Source: JBGTCD01 sp041749015 (GTDB lineage Bacteria; Bacteroidota; Bacteroidia; Cytophagales; Cyclobacteriaceae). From it: a stretch of DNA of 25,091 nt. Location of the stretch: positions 1-25,091 of the forward strand of contig JBGTCD010000067.1 of the NCBI GenBank assembly GCA_041749015.1, given 5' to 3'. Positions 15,087 to 24,331 of this stretch are shown here, piece by piece. The translations under genes were made by a program, and so were the position numbers. Position 1 is the first letter of the stretch. The number at the start of each line of letters is the position of its first letter. The notes under the pieces were generated by a model. It searched no databases and was not told the DNA's origin. It was given only the letters and a program-made list of their open reading frames with translations.

Positions 15087-15835
15087 TAGAAATCAAAAAT
15101 ATCGTTAAGTCATTTGGAGATCTGGACGTCCTTAAAGGGATCTCAGGAAAATTTGAGAAAGGCAGGCCCAATCTCATCATTGGAGCAAGTGGTACGGGAA
15201 AATCGGTGCTGCTCAAGTGCATTGTAGGGCTGATATCACCTGATGAAGGGGAGGTTTACTACGATGGCCGTGATTTTTTGAATGCTGACCGAAATCTAAA
15301 GACTGAGATAAGAAGAGAAATAGGCATGCTATTTCAAGGTGGCGCATTGTTTGATTCCAAAAACGTGGAAGAAAATATCATGTTTCCCCTTGATGTTTTG
15401 ACAAGAATTCCAAAAGATGAAAAGCTGGACCGCGTAAATTTCTGTCTTAAGCGGGTGGGCCTCGACAATATTAATAAAAAGATGCCTTCTGAAATCAGTG
15501 GGGGGATGAAGAAGCGGGTGGGTATTGCAAGGGCTATTGTGAACAGCTCAAAATACCTGTTTTGCGATGAGCCCAATTCCGGACTGGACCCGCAAACAGC
15601 CATCCTGATTGATGAACTTATTATGGAGATCACTGAGGAGTTTAACATTACTACCGTTGTTGTAACCCATGATATGAATTCTGTGCTGGGGATCGGGAGT
15701 CATGTTATGTTTCTCCATAAAGGTCATAATGTTTGGGAGGGTAACAAAGATCAAATTGTGCACTCAGGTGTTGAGTCTCTTGATGACTTTATTTTCCCAA
15801 ACAAAGTGATGCGCCAGCTTCGTGACAAGCTCTAA
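15083..15835 (+). CDS. mlaF: MlaF-family ABC transporter ATP-binding protein
   Basis: The 250-residue ATPase pairs with the MlaE permease just upstream. Visible motifs are Walker A GASGTGKS (residues 34-41), the signature SGGMKKR (from Ser139), Walker B LFCDEP with Asp162 and catalytic Glu163, and the H-loop VTHD. The SGGMKKRVGIARA form is typical of the MlaF/Mkl subgroup. It hydrolyses ATP to drive lipid transfer between membranes. The stop overlaps the last four bases of the convergent outer-membrane protein gene, so there is no space for a separate terminator. Confidence 0.94.
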   Translation: MIEIKNIVKSFGDLDVLKGISGKFEKGRPNLIIGASGTGKSVLLKCIVGLISPDEGEVYYDGRDFLNADRNLKTEIRREIGMLFQGGALFDSKNVEENIMFPLDVLTRIPKDEKLDRVNFCLKRVGLDNINKKMPSEISGGMKKRVGIARAIVNSSKYLFCDEPNSGLDPQTAILIDELIMEITEEFNITTVVVTHDMNSVLGIGSHVMFLHKGHNVWEGNKDQIVHSGVESLDDFIFPNKVMRQLRDKL

Positions 15836-18800
15836 AATAAAGCACTTACTTGCATTCTTCCCGTATGGATCATCCCGGTATTGGGTGATTTTCTGCCTTC
15901 ATAACCTAAAGTAACTTGTAATCCTTTTGCCACCTTTTGCTGAAAATTGAGGGACCAGGTAAGGTTGGACCCGGCTCTCAGGGCATCCAGCATTTCATAA
16001 CCTAAAGGATTATTTTCCTCGCCGGTAAAATCAATATCAATCCAGCGCACTATGGCATTGACCATCCTTTTTCCAACCTGGTTAAGTCTAATCTCAGTAG
16101 ACCACTCATTAAACCGGGCTACCTCTCCCTCTCCTTGCAAACTGACGTTCTCCTTTTCTGTATACCCATATCTGCCTGTCAATCTGAATTTTCCTGAAGG
16201 CTGCCAGGACAGCTCAGGGCCTAGGCGGTAGTAATCGATGGTATAATTTCTCCCTTCAAGGAAATCAGAATTTGAATTTCTGGTACCCTTATGTACTCTG
16301 ACCATAGTCTGATATACCGAAGTAAGGTTAGCCCTGGTACTCATCTCCAACTCATCCATCCCGCGCGACTCAAATCCACTGGTAAGCAACTGGCGATGCC
16401 CGGTCTTTTGGTAGGTTAAGTCTGCTCCAAATTTGGGATTTGACCGGTTGAAAAATAAGGTACTTCTCAAGGCATCCCTTCCTGAAATAATGCTGACATC
16501 ATTAAGGTCGGCAGCAAAGGCAGTGAATCGATTATTGGCCTCCTCATCGCTGATCTTGCGCACCATATTCCAGCTACTGGTGGAAGAAAATGCCGATGCA
16601 AATCTCTTCAATCCTGAGGATTTTCTCCACTGTCGTGGCATCTCAAGATGCAGGCGCATATTGAGGTTATTATCATAGGCACGCACAAATTCAGTGGTTG
16701 GTACGAATATCTTTATGAAGTTTCTTTCATCGTAATTAACTGCCTCATAAAACTCATTGAGATCCATAATACCATCACCATTATCATCCCGCCAGGTATG
16801 TGTGCCCTCACCGGTAGGCACCGGTACAAATACAAATTCACGCTTCAGCTCTCGGCCGGTGCCAACTGTATAGGTGACCTCCGACCGCACATGGCGGTCA
16901 AAAAACCTTCCGGCCCAGTCGATTCGCCCTGACAGGTTTTCCTCATCTTCAGCGAGGTCTTCTGTTCCCAGATAGTATTTAATTTTCCTGTGGTGGAGGA
17001 CCATATTGACCCTCTGGGTGTTGAAATTTCTGGAGAAATTCATGGAGGTCGTGTAAGCCCTACTGAAATCTTCCATCATCCCTTCAAAGGGAATGCGGTC
17101 TTGCCTGTCACTAAAACTAATTTCGTACTGCGTTTCAGAGGCCTCGGGTGCCCTAATAAATACCTTATGCTCTGCGAAATTCATATCCGAATTGATAATG
17201 CTGTCAGAAGCTTGCATATTTATTTCATTGCGATCCATACGGTATCGGTATCCCGGCACAAAAATCGGGGCATGGTACGCAAGCTCAGCATCTACTCTGT
17301 ACCAACTTGCATCTCTTCCCATGCCTTCGTTTTCCATGATGAATAAAGACGATTTTGCCTGGAGTTTTCCTACTCTTTGATGCCACTGGGCACTATGCTG
17401 AATCCCATCAACAGCTGCCCCGCGATTGCGCCGTACCAGGCCATAGCCAAACTGGTTGTTTTGGTTTTTTCTGGCGCCTACTTTGATGTTCATAATTCTT
17501 TCATCAAAATCTTCCCCATCCCGGATGGGGTCGTAGTTCCAGTCACGATCAAACTCTATGAATCTAAACCGGTCAATTGGTCTGAAAAACTCACTATTAA
17601 ATTCAAAATCAATTTCCGAATACCATTGATACCCTTGTAGGAAATCCATTTCGCGGTCTACCATCTGGTAGCCTACCTTATAGGCATAACCCTGGTTATT
17701 TTCATTATCAGTTTCTGAGAAGAGATTCAAATCATGATCAGAAAAAGCCATTTCCACAAATACCCGATCATGCTCACTGGCTTTATAGGAACCACCCCAG
17801 GTTACCATTTGCTTTTTATTGGGAGTCGGGATTCTGGTAGCAGGCTCAAAATTACCCTGCGGGGTGCCGTTGATGGGCATCACCCATTCAAATACCCGCC
17901 CCCCTGCATTGACCTGTGCCATTTTATAATTGCCTTGCCCAAGGCCCACATCCGAAAAGGACACGTGATACACCGCCTTTTCCGGGTTCATGCTATGAAT
18001 AAATACCTGGTGCACTTTGCCCTGGGTGTCGATGGTGTCCCTTCTTTCGTACAAGATTCTGTTGGGCTGGAAACCTACACTATCAGCCCCTTGAATTACG
18101 GCTTGTGAAAAATCATCGCCTGCCAGACTCAGCATATTTTTATCCTCCTGAGAAAGATCAAGCATAAGCGGCCTGTTTGGATTATCCTTTTCACTATAGG
18201 CATTTACGAAAAACTCAAAATCCCCAAGTTCCTGGCGATGGCCTGCTACCGTAATGGTACGGCTATAGTTTTGGTCCGCGTATTCATAATCAATCCTGAT
18301 CCGTGTGAACTGGGTAATCAATACCTTGTTGGTAAAGGTGATCTCCCCTTGATTGTAGTCGATCACATAATCAAAATTAAACCCTCTCACCAGTAGCTCA
18401 CCATCCATGTACACTTTCTCGGAGTTTGCCATGATCATGAGAAACCGCTGCCCTGAAGGAGGGGGAATTCTGTAGGGTCCAAGCACCCCTTCTTCCACCT
18501 CAAGGATGGTGGATGCAAACTTGCCTTTGGCTACCGAAGCCCCTGCATAGGAAAATGCCCGGTGCTTGCCTCCAAGATTATATTGGGTCTCTGCCAGACC
18601 GCCTTGTACATTTTTGTGATATCTCATAAAATGAGAACCCTGGCGCTCTTTTAGGACCACATCGCCTGCTGTAAAGCTAAAGTTATCATTGTAAAACTGA
18701 ATCGATACATTATCAAACTCCTGCAGATTTTGCGTATTGCCCTCCGGCTGAAAGGGTATGTTTTGGTCAGTAATGGAGGCCCTGATGAAGAGGTCATCGG

Positions 18801-19308
18801 CTATCTGCCCTTCCAGATTAAGGTTAAGCGAAGATTGTACAAACAGGCTTTGGTTATTGCCCATTGACATCCCTCTTGATATGGCCCCACTTTTTTGGAT
18901 CCTATCAGAGTAAAAAATTTCCTCGCGCTGGTTTAGGCCCCTGATACTGGGGACTCCCACCCGACCCTGCCTGAAAAATGCGTTGGAATCATATAAGGCC
19001 ATACTCTTATGATAATGGCGGGCACTTAGATCAAAAGGCAACGCATCATAACACACGAGTACAGAATCAACATCACTTGATGGGTATATAGTTACGCGGC
19101 TACCTGACCCTGATAAATATAAGGTGTAATGGGCAAGTGAGTCGGATTTAATCTTTATGCTACCGGGCACAATACTGAGGGTGTCCATTAAAACGGGCAC
19201 ATCAAAATCCTTTACCCAACGGCATTTGGTTTGGTCCTGGGCTAAAATGGGGCCATACCCTATTGAAAGAACTCCAAAGAATAATATCCTAATATCGATC
19301 CACATCAT
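15832..19308 (-). CDS. Large outer-membrane beta-barrel protein of unknown function
   Basis: The 1158-residue protein has an N-terminal signal peptide (FFGVLSIGYGPILAQ, cut near residues 23-24). Most of the rest is alternating polar/aromatic strands. The C-terminus ends RMQVSALF, a terminal Phe of the kind that directs barrels to the Bam machinery. A calcium-binding-like loop DDNGDGIMDLNEF occurs at residues 841-853, with acidic or amide residues at positions 1, 3, 5 and Glu at 12. No plug domain, TonB box or enzyme motif is evident, so I would not call it a TonB receptor. It resembles large conserved Bacteroidota surface proteins without a known job. ATG at 19308 overlaps the kinase stop (ATGA), so it is made together with the sensor kinase. 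Confidence 0.75.
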   Translation of the reverse strand: MMWIDIRILFFGVLSIGYGPILAQDQTKCRWVKDFDVPVLMDTLSIVPGSIKIKSDSLAHYTLYLSGSGSRVTIYPSSDVDSVLVCYDALPFDLSARHYHKSMALYDSNAFFRQGRVGVPSIRGLNQREEIFYSDRIQKSGAISRGMSMGNNQSLFVQSSLNLNLEGQIADDLFIRASITDQNIPFQPEGNTQNLQEFDNVSIQFYNDNFSFTAGDVVLKERQGSHFMRYHKNVQGGLAETQYNLGGKHRAFSYAGASVAKGKFASTILEVEEGVLGPYRIPPPSGQRFLMIMANSEKVYMDGELLVRGFNFDYVIDYNQGEITFTNKVLITQFTRIRIDYEYADQNYSRTITVAGHRQELGDFEFFVNAYSEKDNPNRPLMLDLSQEDKNMLSLAGDDFSQAVIQGADSVGFQPNRILYERRDTIDTQGKVHQVFIHSMNPEKAVYHVSFSDVGLGQGNYKMAQVNAGGRVFEWVMPINGTPQGNFEPATRIPTPNKKQMVTWGGSYKASEHDRVFVEMAFSDHDLNLFSETDNENNQGYAYKVGYQMVDREMDFLQGYQWYSEIDFEFNSEFFRPIDRFRFIEFDRDWNYDPIRDGEDFDERIMNIKVGARKNQNNQFGYGLVRRNRGAAVDGIQHSAQWHQRVGKLQAKSSLFIMENEGMGRDASWYRVDAELAYHAPIFVPGYRYRMDRNEINMQASDSIINSDMNFAEHKVFIRAPEASETQYEISFSDRQDRIPFEGMMEDFSRAYTTSMNFSRNFNTQRVNMVLHHRKIKYYLGTEDLAEDEENLSGRIDWAGRFFDRHVRSEVTYTVGTGRELKREFVFVPVPTGEGTHTWRDDNGDGIMDLNEFYEAVNYDERNFIKIFVPTTEFVRAYDNNLNMRLHLEMPRQWRKSSGLKRFASAFSSTSSWNMVRKISDEEANNRFTAFAADLNDVSIISGRDALRSTLFFNRSNPKFGADLTYQKTGHRQLLTSGFESRGMDELEMSTRANLTSVYQTMVRVHKGTRNSNSDFLEGRNYTIDYYRLGPELSWQPSGKFRLTGRYGYTEKENVSLQGEGEVARFNEWSTEIRLNQVGKRMVNAIVRWIDIDFTGEENNPLGYEMLDALRAGSNLTWSLNFQQKVAKGLQVTLGYEGRKSPNTGMIHTGRMQVSALF

Positions 19309-22300
19309 CCAACCCGGGGTAACTCAATAAAAAATGAGGTGCCCACTCCTTTTTCCGTTTCAAACCAAATTTTACCTCCGGCATGTTCCACGCCATGTTT
19401 GGCAATGGTCAAACCAATTCCAGACCCTGTTGTTTTCGTGCTGAAATTTGGAACGAATACTTTATTGACAATCGAATTATCAATACCATCCCCATCATCC
19501 TTCACCTGCAAAACTAGCTTATTTTTACCCTGAATCATCAGAACTACCGAAATGGTAACCGGCCGGGATTTATCAGCGCTGGATTGTGAGGCATTTATTA
19601 AAATGTTAGAGATAATCCTTCCTGTTAACTTCTTGTCTCCCATCACCCAAACCTCCTCAGACGGGATTTCAGAATTAATTATTAGTTGCTCATTATTCTG
19701 ATAAAGGTCCAGTGTACTTTTTAATATTTCCACAAATTCATACCGCTCATGCTCAGGGATGGGCATTTTAGCAAAGGAGCTAAATGAAGTTGCAATGCCA
19801 TCCAGGCTATCGATTTGCACCAGCAATGTATTGATAGGCTTCTTCAGGTTTTCCTCATTCCCATTATTCTTAATAATCCTTGATAACTGCTGCAGGGTAA
19901 GCTTCATCGGAGTCAGCGGATTTTTTATTTCATGCGCTACCTGCTTGGCAATCTCCCGCCATGCCGTTTCCTTTTCAGTCCGTGACAATGCCTTCCGGCT
20001 GTCCTCAAGGTTATCTACCATCCTATTGTACTCGCCTACCATGAGCCCGATCTCATCGTCAGAGTCCCAGGAAAGGCGCTCATTAAAGCCTGACAAAGTG
20101 GTCTTTTTAAGCTTGCTGGTAATTAACTGAAGGGGAAAGGTGAGCCATTTAGAAGCAAAAAAGGAGAGGATTAAAAAGGCAAGAAAGATAAAAGTGAAAA
20201 TGACCATTATATTAGAAACCACTTCAATTTGCTGGCTTTCAATATAATTTTCAGAATGAAAGAATGGTAGGCTCAGTATCCCAATATAGTTACCGGTATC
20301 AAATGATTTAATACCCAGATAAGTCGAATTAAAACTAAGATTTCCTACTGATTCCTGCAAAACTAAAGCTCTATTGCCCTCTTCCTTAATGCTAATATAA
20401 GCCGCTGGATTGATGAATGATGCCAGAAGCTTGTTCTCATAGATCAATGGCTGACTGGTTGCAATAAGCTCCCCTTTTGAGTTAAACAAATTACCGTCAA
20501 TACCAGCATATCTGGAAGCCTGTGATAATTTATTCTGCAAAATATTGCGATAATAGGATGGATTCTGATAAAAAGGTCCTAGTTCCTCGCTCAAATTTTT
20601 TGCTATACTTTCTGCTACCTTTAAATAATCCTCATTAAGGTCTTTAGCAAAAGATCTATTGAGCAGACTCAAAGTCACCACGCTCACAATCAATAGAGGA
20701 AGAAAAAATGCGAGGTTAAGGTAAAGCTGAATTCTGGCCGAATAGTTTAAGGTCTTCCTTTGGATGGCGAAAACCACTGCGTAAACAGAAACCACTAATG
20801 CCATAAAAAAAACCAGCATCAAAAATAAAAATGAAAAATTTGAAATGATGCTATAGTTGCTGTACTGAGGAGTACTGACGATGATGAAGTTGCCGGAAAG
20901 ATCCAATAAACCCACGTGGTGAAACCCCTCATGGTGAATGCCATCCCGGAAAAGCCGGCCTTGTTTTAAGAAGTCAGACTCAAATTTCTTAAGGTAATTA
21001 AAATCGCCAGAGCTGTACAAAACTGAATTTTGCTGTATAACTGCATAGCTATAGCTCATTTGCCTGTAAGGCATAAAAAACCTGCTGTCTACCAGTAGCT
21101 CGGGATATACATTCTCAGGAATTACCCTTTTAAGCCTGAGGTCAAGGGCTATATATCCGGTATTAAGGCTATACTTCTCCAAAGATATAAGCTTCAGGTA
21201 CCTCTTTGAAATTTCACCCCCATAATTATTAATAAAGAAGAGGTTTGGATAATCAGTTCTGAAATTCTGATGGTCGTATTGAATCTTTAGATTCTGATAA
21301 GTACCAGGTGCAATGCCCGGTTGGATGGACTGCCCATCCCCATCAAAAATATATATACGAACGTCAAACTTTTCAAAATATGCATTAAGATATACCTGGC
21401 GAATTTTATCTGCAATGGCGTCTTTGGAGGAAAATGGGCTGGCTATCCTATTATTGATAAAAACATCTTTCTTTATCTGGTCGGAAGCATCTTCAAGTAG
21501 ATATTCTGCAAAATCATCATTCTCAATTAGAAAATGATTCGCAAATTTTTTCTTTTCATCGACAATCCGCTCCCTTTCAAAGTGAAAAATAGCATAGGCC
21601 CCTATAAGACTACAAAAAATAGCTCCTGAAAAAGCATACAGGAATGATCGGTAGGTAATTCTGGCTAACTGCCGGGCCATATCAAGGGCCATAATCAGGG
21701 CTAAATAAAACACCCCAACGACCATAATTAAAATGAAATTCTGGCCTATGAGCAAGTTGACTATGGCAAAAAATAATGCGCCAATGGCAAGGTCAATCAA
21801 CATGTATTTAAAGCGCCCTTCATAAAGTTGATGGACCCACCGATACCCAATATGAGAAAACAGGAAAAAAATGAGCCCAGTAATAACAAATATGGAAAAG
21901 CATACTACTCTCAAAAATGACAGGTTAAGGCTTTCAGTAATGTCAAAGGATATTTGGGAGTTGTGATAAATATTTTGAAATACAAGAAATAAAAATAGCA
22001 AAGTAGTGATGGAAAGCCCCATAAAAAGACCTCCTGCCAAATGCTTGACCCAGGGCTTTGATTTCAACAGACCGACCAGCATTTTGCTTTTCGTGCCCAT
22101 ACGAAACAGGTAAATCACCACTATGAGTAGAAAAATCAGATTGATCCAGAGATCACCCAGGGATGGATTTAATGCTGAACTCGCAAAAAATCGGGAATCA
22201 AACAGTTCAGTATGGGTGATGACGTTAGGGAAATTAAAGGTCAGCATTGTGATCCGCACAATCACTAAAGAAAATACCAAAACAACCAATCCAAGGTATG

Positions 22301-23003
22301 CTCCCAAATTCATTCCTGCATACCAGGAGGTCATCAATAGGATATAGAACAGTAATACCAGAGCCAGCGAAATCAGGATAAGACTCCATCTTTTTAGGCT
22401 ATCGGAAGCCATAGCTATTGGTAGTGTAAAACTTACACTAAAAAAGCAGGTGCTTTCATCAAGACAAATGTTGTAATCCCCGGATTCCAAATTGTCACTG
22501 ATTTCAATATCACGTACAGGAAAAATATCTGCATTGATGCCTGAGGAAACATATTTATTGCTGATTTTTGAGAAATGGGCTAATTCAATTAGAACGATAA
22601 GCTCAACAGAAGGCTTATCCAGAATCTCTCTTCTTACCAGAAAAAGTCCTTTCTCGGTGCGAAGTAAGGCCAAATCATATTCACCATCCAAAAAGCGGTA
22701 ATCAGGCACATAACGGTAATCTGACCAAAAAATGGGCTCCCCATCTTCATAAATATAGTGCGGTAAAGACCCGTCGAAAACCAAATCAGAAAATCTAAAA
22801 ACTGAATCCTCTTTTCTGGTTTGTTTAATGGTCTCAATCAGCACCTCCGCATCAACCAATTCTTTTCGGATATTGCTTTCAATGATTTCAACGATTCCCG
22901 CTGGGTCGCGGTCTTGGTTCTTATCCATACCGGCGGTGATGATACCAAATACCAACAGTGCCAGACCCACGCCAAGGATGATATGAAAAAGCTTTTTGTT
23001 CAA
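19305..23003 (-). CDS. NtrY-like sensor histidine kinase with large membrane N-terminus
   Basis: The 1232-residue protein starts with a membrane helix, followed by a probable periplasmic region (about 30-200). A cluster of helices (about 205-480), a second extracytoplasmic region (about 490-720) and further helices follow. The last helix (about 920-945) leads into a HAMP linker (about 946-1005). HisKA has the phospho-acceptor His1024 in QVAHEIKNPLTPMK, a form typical of NtrY/NtrB-type kinases. The ATPase domain shows NILINASQSS, DDGDGI, FSTKTTGSGIGL and the GGKIWFET box. It should autophosphorylate and pass phosphate to a response regulator, but none is encoded nearby. The start is TTG at 23003, with an in-frame stop four codons upstream. 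Its gene is coupled to the outer-membrane barrel gene downstream. Confidence 0.9.
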   Translation of the reverse strand: MNKKLFHIILGVGLALLVFGIITAGMDKNQDRDPAGIVEIIESNIRKELVDAEVLIETIKQTRKEDSVFRFSDLVFDGSLPHYIYEDGEPIFWSDYRYVPDYRFLDGEYDLALLRTEKGLFLVRREILDKPSVELIVLIELAHFSKISNKYVSSGINADIFPVRDIEISDNLESGDYNICLDESTCFFSVSFTLPIAMASDSLKRWSLILISLALVLLFYILLMTSWYAGMNLGAYLGLVVLVFSLVIVRITMLTFNFPNVITHTELFDSRFFASSALNPSLGDLWINLIFLLIVVIYLFRMGTKSKMLVGLLKSKPWVKHLAGGLFMGLSITTLLFLFLVFQNIYHNSQISFDITESLNLSFLRVVCFSIFVITGLIFFLFSHIGYRWVHQLYEGRFKYMLIDLAIGALFFAIVNLLIGQNFILIMVVGVFYLALIMALDMARQLARITYRSFLYAFSGAIFCSLIGAYAIFHFERERIVDEKKKFANHFLIENDDFAEYLLEDASDQIKKDVFINNRIASPFSSKDAIADKIRQVYLNAYFEKFDVRIYIFDGDGQSIQPGIAPGTYQNLKIQYDHQNFRTDYPNLFFINNYGGEISKRYLKLISLEKYSLNTGYIALDLRLKRVIPENVYPELLVDSRFFMPYRQMSYSYAVIQQNSVLYSSGDFNYLKKFESDFLKQGRLFRDGIHHEGFHHVGLLDLSGNFIIVSTPQYSNYSIISNFSFLFLMLVFFMALVVSVYAVVFAIQRKTLNYSARIQLYLNLAFFLPLLIVSVVTLSLLNRSFAKDLNEDYLKVAESIAKNLSEELGPFYQNPSYYRNILQNKLSQASRYAGIDGNLFNSKGELIATSQPLIYENKLLASFINPAAYISIKEEGNRALVLQESVGNLSFNSTYLGIKSFDTGNYIGILSLPFFHSENYIESQQIEVVSNIMVIFTFIFLAFLILSFFASKWLTFPLQLITSKLKKTTLSGFNERLSWDSDDEIGLMVGEYNRMVDNLEDSRKALSRTEKETAWREIAKQVAHEIKNPLTPMKLTLQQLSRIIKNNGNEENLKKPINTLLVQIDSLDGIATSFSSFAKMPIPEHERYEFVEILKSTLDLYQNNEQLIINSEIPSEEVWVMGDKKLTGRIISNILINASQSSADKSRPVTISVVLMIQGKNKLVLQVKDDGDGIDNSIVNKVFVPNFSTKTTGSGIGLTIAKHGVEHAGGKIWFETEKGVGTSFFIELPRVG

Positions 23004-23140
23004 CTCTATAATTTAAGATTGCCGCTTTTATTAAATTAAAGAACCCCACCACCATTTTCTTTATGACAGGAGATCAAAAATATAACCACAGCCTGTCTCT
23101 ACCCAGGATCTTTCGGATAGTAAAAGGTAAATTTACAAAA

Positions 23141-23533
23141 TTAATTATGAGTCTCGCGGTGAGATCCAGGGTCGTATCGTATCCCACCAAAAATATGCAA
23201 AAACAAAATCCTGGAATACCTGAACATTGCGGGGTAAAAGAGCAGAAGCCCGACGCTCACTATGAGGATATAAGTCCAAAGATCCGGGTCGCCAAGCCAA
23301 TAAAGTACCAGACCAATAGCCGCTACCAGTGCCACCGAAAAAACATAGCTTATATACATGGCACCGAAGAAAAAACCAGGCTCTACTTCAAACCGGAGCT
23401 CACAGGTTGGGCAAAATTTATGCATCTTAATATTAGTCCTAAAATGGAATATTGAAGAAGAAAACATGTCTCCCTCCCTACAGCGGGGACATTTACCTGA
23501 GATGGCGGCCTGTAAGCCTGACTTTTTTTGCAT
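23141..23533 (-). CDS. DUF983 membrane protein with zinc-ribbon N-terminus
   Basis: The 130-residue protein matches DUF983. Two CxxC pairs, GKCPRC (Cys15, Cys18) and FCPTC (Cys41, Cys44), are followed by FEVEPGFFFGAMYISY and two to three membrane helices. An upstream ATG at 23566 is in frame, but ATG at 23533 gives the usual start directly before the CPRC motif. DUF983 proteins are often encoded near cytochrome oxidase genes, but the function is not established. It overlaps the preceding CxxC protein gene by 41 bases, so expression should be coupled. The gap to the kinase gene, 23004-23140, holds nothing I can name. Confidence 0.87.
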   Translation of the reverse strand: MQKKSGLQAAISGKCPRCREGDMFSSSIFHFRTNIKMHKFCPTCELRFEVEPGFFFGAMYISYVFSVALVAAIGLVLYWLGDPDLWTYILIVSVGLLLFYPAMFRYSRILFLHIFGGIRYDPGSHRETHN

Positions 23534-23762
23534 TAGCTTTGCTGGTTTTATACCAAAGGAATGCAATCACCCCTACAGCAAGGTATGGCATTACAAATAA
23601 GTACAGAATTCCAAAATTGAGCTTGGCTGCCACCCCTATTTCACCAGCACTTACATTATTTTCCAGCGTGGCCCGGCACATGGCGCATTGCGCTTCAGCC
23701 CATTGAATTGATGAGCCAAGAAATAATAGAAAAAGGAAGCCGGCTTTATGAAATACTGACAT
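23493..23762 (-). CDS. Small exported CxxC membrane protein
   Basis: The 89-residue protein has a signal-like N-terminal helix ending WAEA, then QCAMC (Cys26, Cys29) at the probable mature N-terminus, a conserved-looking ATLENNVSAGE segment and a membrane helix (LNFGILYLFVMPYLAVGVIAFLWY, about 48-71). The C-terminal tail is basic. It is a type I find familiar from Bacteroidota oxidase-assembly neighbourhoods, but the family has no function known to me. A pair of cysteines facing the periplasm would fit metal or thiol chemistry in oxidase assembly, which is inference from context. The 41-base overlap with the DUF983 gene is in a different frame. The start is ATG at 23762. Confidence 0.72.
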   Translation of the reverse strand: MSVFHKAGFLFLLFLGSSIQWAEAQCAMCRATLENNVSAGEIGVAAKLNFGILYLFVMPYLAVGVIAFLWYKTSKANAKKVRLTGRHLR

Positions 23763-23800
23763 TATTTTTTAACAATAATCATTGGCATACAGTTTCATAA

Positions 23801-24331
23801 TCAGGCATAATATGGGCTAATCATAAAATAAATAATAACCCCCGTTACCGCCACATAAAGCCAGGCTGGAAATGCATATCTGGCCAACTTTTTATGACGC
23901 TCAAACTGTCCGGTAGCGGCTCTCAGATAGGCGAATAAAACCAAAGGAATGATGCCTATCGATAGCAGAATATGAGAAATAAGGATAAAGAAATACAGAT
24001 ATCTGATCCCTCCCGTACCACCAAATGCGGTGCTTTCACTGGTCATATGATAGGTCACATACATGACTAGAAAAGCCAATGAGAGCAAGATGCAAGTTTT
24101 GATCAGCATCTCATGAGCTCTGCGATTTTTGGCCTTGATGGCGATTACCGCCAAAATCAAAAGGACAGCTGTAAGGCCATTGACGCCGGCATAAATGGGA
24201 GGAAGAAAGGTGAAATCATACCCGTCAATCTTCACTCCAAATAAAACAACCACGACCAAAGGCACTATGATCGAAACGGCAATAATCAACTTATTATAAG
24301 CACCAGGGCTTGCTATACTTTTTTTAGTCAT
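23801..24331 (-). CDS. DUF420 (CtaM-like) cytochrome oxidase assembly protein
   Basis: The 176-residue protein has about five membrane helices and matches DUF420. Family members such as CtaM in firmicutes are needed to make active caa3/aa3 oxidase. Histidines stand at 73 (RRAHE), 95 (YVTYHMTSES), 120 (LISHILLS) and 146 (RHKKLARYAFPAWLY), in positions suited to heme or copper handling at membrane faces. That residue role is inference. The C-terminal segment AFPAWLYVAVTGVIIY is typical. It starts at ATG 24331 and overlaps the SCO-like gene by eight bases, so they form one translational unit. Confidence 0.9.
   Translation of the reverse strand: MTKKSIASPGAYNKLIIAVSIIVPLVVVVLFGVKIDGYDFTFLPPIYAGVNGLTAVLLILAVIAIKAKNRRAHEMLIKTCILLSLAFLVMYVTYHMTSESTAFGGTGGIRYLYFFILISHILLSIGIIPLVLFAYLRAATGQFERHKKLARYAFPAWLYVAVTGVIIYFMISPYYA

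Noticed and set aside
16433..18108. Plus-strand open frames opposite the barrel protein gene
   Set aside because: They are antisense shadows of a long gene with consistent codon use and have no start context or recognisable domain.
15832..19308. TonB-dependent receptor assignment for the large barrel protein
   Set aside because: No plug domain or TonB box could be recognised after the signal peptide; only a generic barrel call is supported.
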